Below are positions 41,008-44,044 of a stretch of DNA of 44,044 bases, piece by piece. Source of the DNA: an uncultured Flavobacteriaceae bacterium. Its GTDB lineage: Bacteria > Bacteroidota > Bacteroidia > Flavobacteriales > Flavobacteriaceae. Where the stretch lies: NCBI GenBank assembly GCA_938010765.1, contig CALLVX010000126.1, positions 1 through 44,044 of the forward strand. The letters run 5' to 3'. Position numbers and translations under genes: made by a program. The stretch's first letter is position 1, and each line of letters begins with the position of its first letter. Under the pieces are notes generated by a model. That model saw nothing but the letters and a program-made list of their open reading frames with translations. It was not told the origin of the DNA and searched no databases.

Positions 41008-44000
41008 CTATTGATTCTTGAAATGGTATTGGTAATCGCTTAATAGGTTGCCCAATTTATCCTTGACCTTGTTCAAACGATTGAAATCATCATATTCATA
41101 GTGAAGTGTTTCTCCTCTGACATCTGTTTCTGTTTTCTTTCCAATATGCGGGAAATAGGTATATGTGGTTATATGTCCAGTAGGAAAAGTCGCCCTTAAT
41201 TGATTTTGAAGCGAAATTAACTCGCTTTCTACTGTGGTAGTTTCGAGGCTGTTTCTTAAAGATTGGGAAATAGTTAAATAATTGACATTTTCAAGTTTAG
41301 CAACTATGTATTTACCATTGTAACCGTAGATGTAGGAAATTGGTATTCCATCGGCCTGATGTTCTTGTAGCAAATTCCCAAAGCTATCGTACTCATCATA
41401 GTAATTTTCACTTTCATACCTTGAATCAATAACCAGATTCGAATTATTTATGGTGGCAAAAACATATGGTGCTGTAGAATTAGGGTTTACCAATTCAAAT
41501 ACTTTCCTCTCTGCAAGATTTATAAATCCATTGTCTAATCTGTATTTAAAGATTTCACCAGCTATTGCTTGACCATTTTTAAATAGTATGATTTCGACCG
41601 GCTCATGTAATCTGTTTAGTTCTGTCAACTTATTCATTAAATAAGCATCGCTGCCTATTGGAATAGGATTTGCAAAGCTAATCGTAAAATAGTTGAAAGG
41701 GTAGGTATAGTGCTTCTCGTAAAGATTTTCCTCACTATCGTACCACGTTTCTTTTTTTAAAAAGTCATCAGAATAATACTCAAAGGTTTTGGAAAATTCA
41801 AAATCGCCATCGTTCAAGTACTGCGTAGTTGATTCGCTCGATATTGTTTTTGATTGGTTATCAATTATAGTATACTTCGAAAACAAATGCCATATTGGCA
41901 TATATGGTGAAAGCAATGAGCTAGGACCTTGAAATGGTCTTGAGCCTTCCAACGTACTATATTTTAACCCATGTAACTGTTGGTTTGAAGGAGTGGTTTC
42001 ATATTGGTAAACTTTTTCATACACCTTGTTTCCGTTGGCATTTAAAAATTCTTCAGATTTAGGAAATGAAACTATATTATGCCCGGAAATAGTTGAAGGC
42101 ACATAGGGGAGGGCTCCAAAGTCACTATTAACATTTTCATGAATTGGGGCATCATTGATAGGAGAACCAGTGGGTCTTATTCTATGCTTAGCATCTGAAA
42201 AATCCTGTATGTATTGTGGCGTATCAAAACTATAAACCTTCTTACCCTCATAAAAATCACTTTCCTCTATAATTCTTGAATAAAAAACATCGTATTCACT
42301 AAAAGTGCTATTGATTGGAAAAGCGAATCGAACTGTTGTTATATCGTACTTTTCAGCGCTTGACCAATTGGCCGAACCTTCGTTGACGTATGATGGGAAT
42401 GCAACGCGAAACTTAGTGTTGTTTACTTCTTCATATAGAAATTGCCCTTTTAAATATTTGATTCCTCGCCAGGGTGTTATATACGAAAACTTAGGAGTTT
42501 CAACTACTGTTCCACTGCTGTTTCCGTTCGATTTTTCATAGGTGAAGGTTCTATTATATATAGCAGAACCACTAACTTCAGAAATCTTTTTGACTCGTAG
42601 GCCATTTCCGAGAACTTGCTGCCCGTTGTACTCAAATTCATTTAATTCATACTGAAATATTCGTTTTGCTCCTCTTATGTCTGAAATCTCTTTTAAAATT
42701 CCAGCCTCTGAATTGAGTGTAGATCTTCTGTCCGCACCGTTTAAAGTTATAAGGCCACTACTGTTGAAGTTTGTATAGCCATAGTCAACAAAAGATTTGC
42801 TATTTGTTGCTGATTCATCTACAAATATTTCAGGAATCAAAGTTCCAGCGGAATTGTTGTTGTAATACCCCCAATAATCTTGTTCAAATGAAAGTCTTGG
42901 AGGTAGTTCCTCAGAATCATAGGTAAACTTTAAAAAAAGTTTATTGTTTTTAATTACTCTGTCCAAAATTAACCTTAGATTATCTCCAGACCCTATGTAA
43001 CCAGTTATAAATCTATATGTAATATTGCCATTATTGACATTTATTACATAGAGGTTCGTACTTCCTGATAAATCGGACCTAGGAAATCCATCGGTAAAAC
43101 TAATATCTTCTCCTTGTGAAGTAGTTATCGAAGAAAGAATTTTTTGCACTTGTATTATATCTGTAGCCCCCGTATAGTCATACCCGTTTACTGTAGGGTA
43201 AGAGGTGTTACCTTCGTTTTTATATATTTTTGCTTTTTCTACTTTGTTAGTTGAAAAATCAATAGTTTCTGTGTTATAATTAAAATCAACTGAATTTGAC
43301 CAACTATCACTTACTTTCGATAAATGCCAGGACGAATTATAGGTTCGCTCGGTATACTCTTTTCCGCTAATAACGAAACTTGGGTATTCGAAGTTTGTTT
43401 TTTCAGTAGTGGTTGATATTTCATCAAATAAATAAGTCAATCCGTTTTCATCGGTTACCGTAAAAGAGCTTAATTTTCCTTGTGTATTTTGCTGATAAGT
43501 AATCTTCAGAAAGGGATCACTAATGTTTATGATTTCATTGTTCTCATTAAACATAAATCTAGCGGAAAAAGTCGGTGCATTGATTATGAAAATATCAGGT
43601 TCAAAGTCTTTTTCAATAATATCTTCAATTACTTCCTTGGATGCCGTAAGGGTATTAAGGCCCTGTACTTGCTGTAGGTTGCTATTAAATAGAATGCCTT
43701 CTCTTTTGTCTTCATTTTTATATTCATCATCGGGATATCCAACAATAATTCTAGAGATAGAACCTCCGGCATTTAGGTTCCAGCCCAAACCCACTCTCGA
43801 TGCTATCTCGTTTACTTTAATACCCTTCGTTCCAGAATAACTCAAGGTTATAGGAACCTTAATCTGACCATTGTTCAGATTATATAGTTCATAAGAAATG
43901 TTAACCCGGCCGTCTTGAACTTGTAAATTTCCAAAAGTAGGATCTGAGAATGTCGAAGTATGCTGTGAATAAGATTGGTAATATACATTCAAGAGAACTA

Positions 44001-44022
44001 AAAGTATTATTTTGTGTTTCAT
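41008..44022 (-). CDS. Secreted YD-repeat family protein, partner of the RHS toxin
   Basis: I chose the ATG at 44022 (1004 residues), since MKHKIILLVLL starts a signal peptide ending near SYSQ (residue 20); the frame opens 6 codons earlier. The N-terminal FGNLQVQDGRVNISYELYNLNNGQIKVPITLSYSGTKGIKVNEIAS is the pattern of large Bacteroidota YD/RHS-associated surface proteins (PITLSYSG, GLGWNLNAGG). YD-type elements occur only at the C-terminus (YIYGYNGKYIVAK; HYEYDDFNRLNKVKDKLGN). It stops without an RHS core or toxin and is followed after 76 bases by the RHS toxin gene, so the two probably work as a pair. Its promoter lies outside the window. Confidence 0.75.
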   Translation of the reverse strand: MKHKIILLVLLNVYYQSYSQHTSTFSDPTFGNLQVQDGRVNISYELYNLNNGQIKVPITLSYSGTKGIKVNEIASRVGLGWNLNAGGSISRIIVGYPDDEYKNEDKREGILFNSNLQQVQGLNTLTASKEVIEDIIEKDFEPDIFIINAPTFSARFMFNENNEIINISDPFLKITYQQNTQGKLSSFTVTDENGLTYLFDEISTTTEKTNFEYPSFVISGKEYTERTYNSSWHLSKVSDSWSNSVDFNYNTETIDFSTNKVEKAKIYKNEGNTSYPTVNGYDYTGATDIIQVQKILSSITTSQGEDISFTDGFPRSDLSGSTNLYVINVNNGNITYRFITGYIGSGDNLRLILDRVIKNNKLFLKFTYDSEELPPRLSFEQDYWGYYNNNSAGTLIPEIFVDESATNSKSFVDYGYTNFNSSGLITLNGADRRSTLNSEAGILKEISDIRGAKRIFQYELNEFEYNGQQVLGNGLRVKKISEVSGSAIYNRTFTYEKSNGNSSGTVVETPKFSYITPWRGIKYLKGQFLYEEVNNTKFRVAFPSYVNEGSANWSSAEKYDITTVRFAFPINSTFSEYDVFYSRIIEESDFYEGKKVYSFDTPQYIQDFSDAKHRIRPTGSPINDAPIHENVNSDFGALPYVPSTISGHNIVSFPKSEEFLNANGNKVYEKVYQYETTPSNQQLHGLKYSTLEGSRPFQGPSSLLSPYMPIWHLFSKYTIIDNQSKTISSESTTQYLNDGDFEFSKTFEYYSDDFLKKETWYDSEENLYEKHYTYPFNYFTISFANPIPIGSDAYLMNKLTELNRLHEPVEIILFKNGQAIAGEIFKYRLDNGFINLAERKVFELVNPNSTAPYVFATINNSNLVIDSRYESENYYDEYDSFGNLLQEHQADGIPISYIYGYNGKYIVAKLENVNYLTISQSLRNSLETTTVESELISLQNQLRATFPTGHITTYTYFPHIGKKTETDVRGETLHYEYDDFNRLNKVKDKLGNLLSDYQYHFKNQ

Positions 44023-44044
44023 ACAATTTAATGTTGGCATTAGT

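Overview
The window is a stretch of a Bacteroidota chromosome, almost certainly a marine member of the Flavobacteriaceae (Maribacter/Zobellia/Arenibacter-like; the genus is my guess). The evidence is gldB-gldC next to nadE, a dcw cluster in the flavobacterial order with ftsL, a PASTA-bearing PBP and a very long FtsZ, promoter elements of the TAnnTTTG type, and SpI and SpII signal peptides typical of the phylum. Nothing suggests a plasmid or phage.

Layout. 1-12.1 kb holds housekeeping and small metabolic genes: nadE (minus), gldBC (plus), a broken GNAT acetyltransferase, a DUF6503-type lipoprotein and a glyoxalase-like gene (minus). A four-gene plus-strand set follows (SDR dehydrogenase, AhpD-like protein, flavin amine oxidase, AraC regulator). 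Then come a PhoD-like phosphatase behind a broken B1 metallo-beta-lactamase gene (minus), a small CxxC protein, the GTPase YihA and an alpha/beta hydrolase. 12.2-27.7 kb is the complete division and cell-wall operon mraZ-rsmH-ftsL-PBP-murE-mraY-murD-ftsW-murG-murC-ftsQ-ftsA-ftsZ. It has three MraZ boxes and a -7 promoter element in front and a clear intrinsic terminator behind. A GatB/YqeY gene and a tRNA-Arg(UCG) with its own terminator follow.

28.8-34.4 kb is the most unusual part: a compact peptide natural-product (RiPP) locus. Two 62-residue precursors share a Gly-Gly leader and have Cys-rich 35-residue cores. They sit in a tandem duplication with their promoters, a conserved hairpin and a downstream DUF6734 (glycosyltransferase-like) gene. 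The first copy of that gene has decayed; the second is intact and is followed by a protein with an N-terminal LanC-like domain and by a fused C39-like/VKOR/thioredoxin protein. The content (Cys-rich core, candidate glycosyltransferase, disulfide-forming enzyme) resembles glycocin pathways, but I see no dehydratase, radical-SAM enzyme or exporter here.

34.5-44.0 kb (minus) is a secreted YD/RHS polymorphic-toxin locus: a 1004-residue YD-family partner, a 2007-residue protein made of signal peptide, five malectin-like domains, RHS shell and a C-terminal HNH nuclease, and a 124-residue candidate immunity gene directly behind it. Stretches without genes: 1-196 (nothing recognisable), 28455-29004 (tRNA terminator, an unidentified 3' gene fragment, then the precursor promoter region), 34368-34514 (nothing recognisable).
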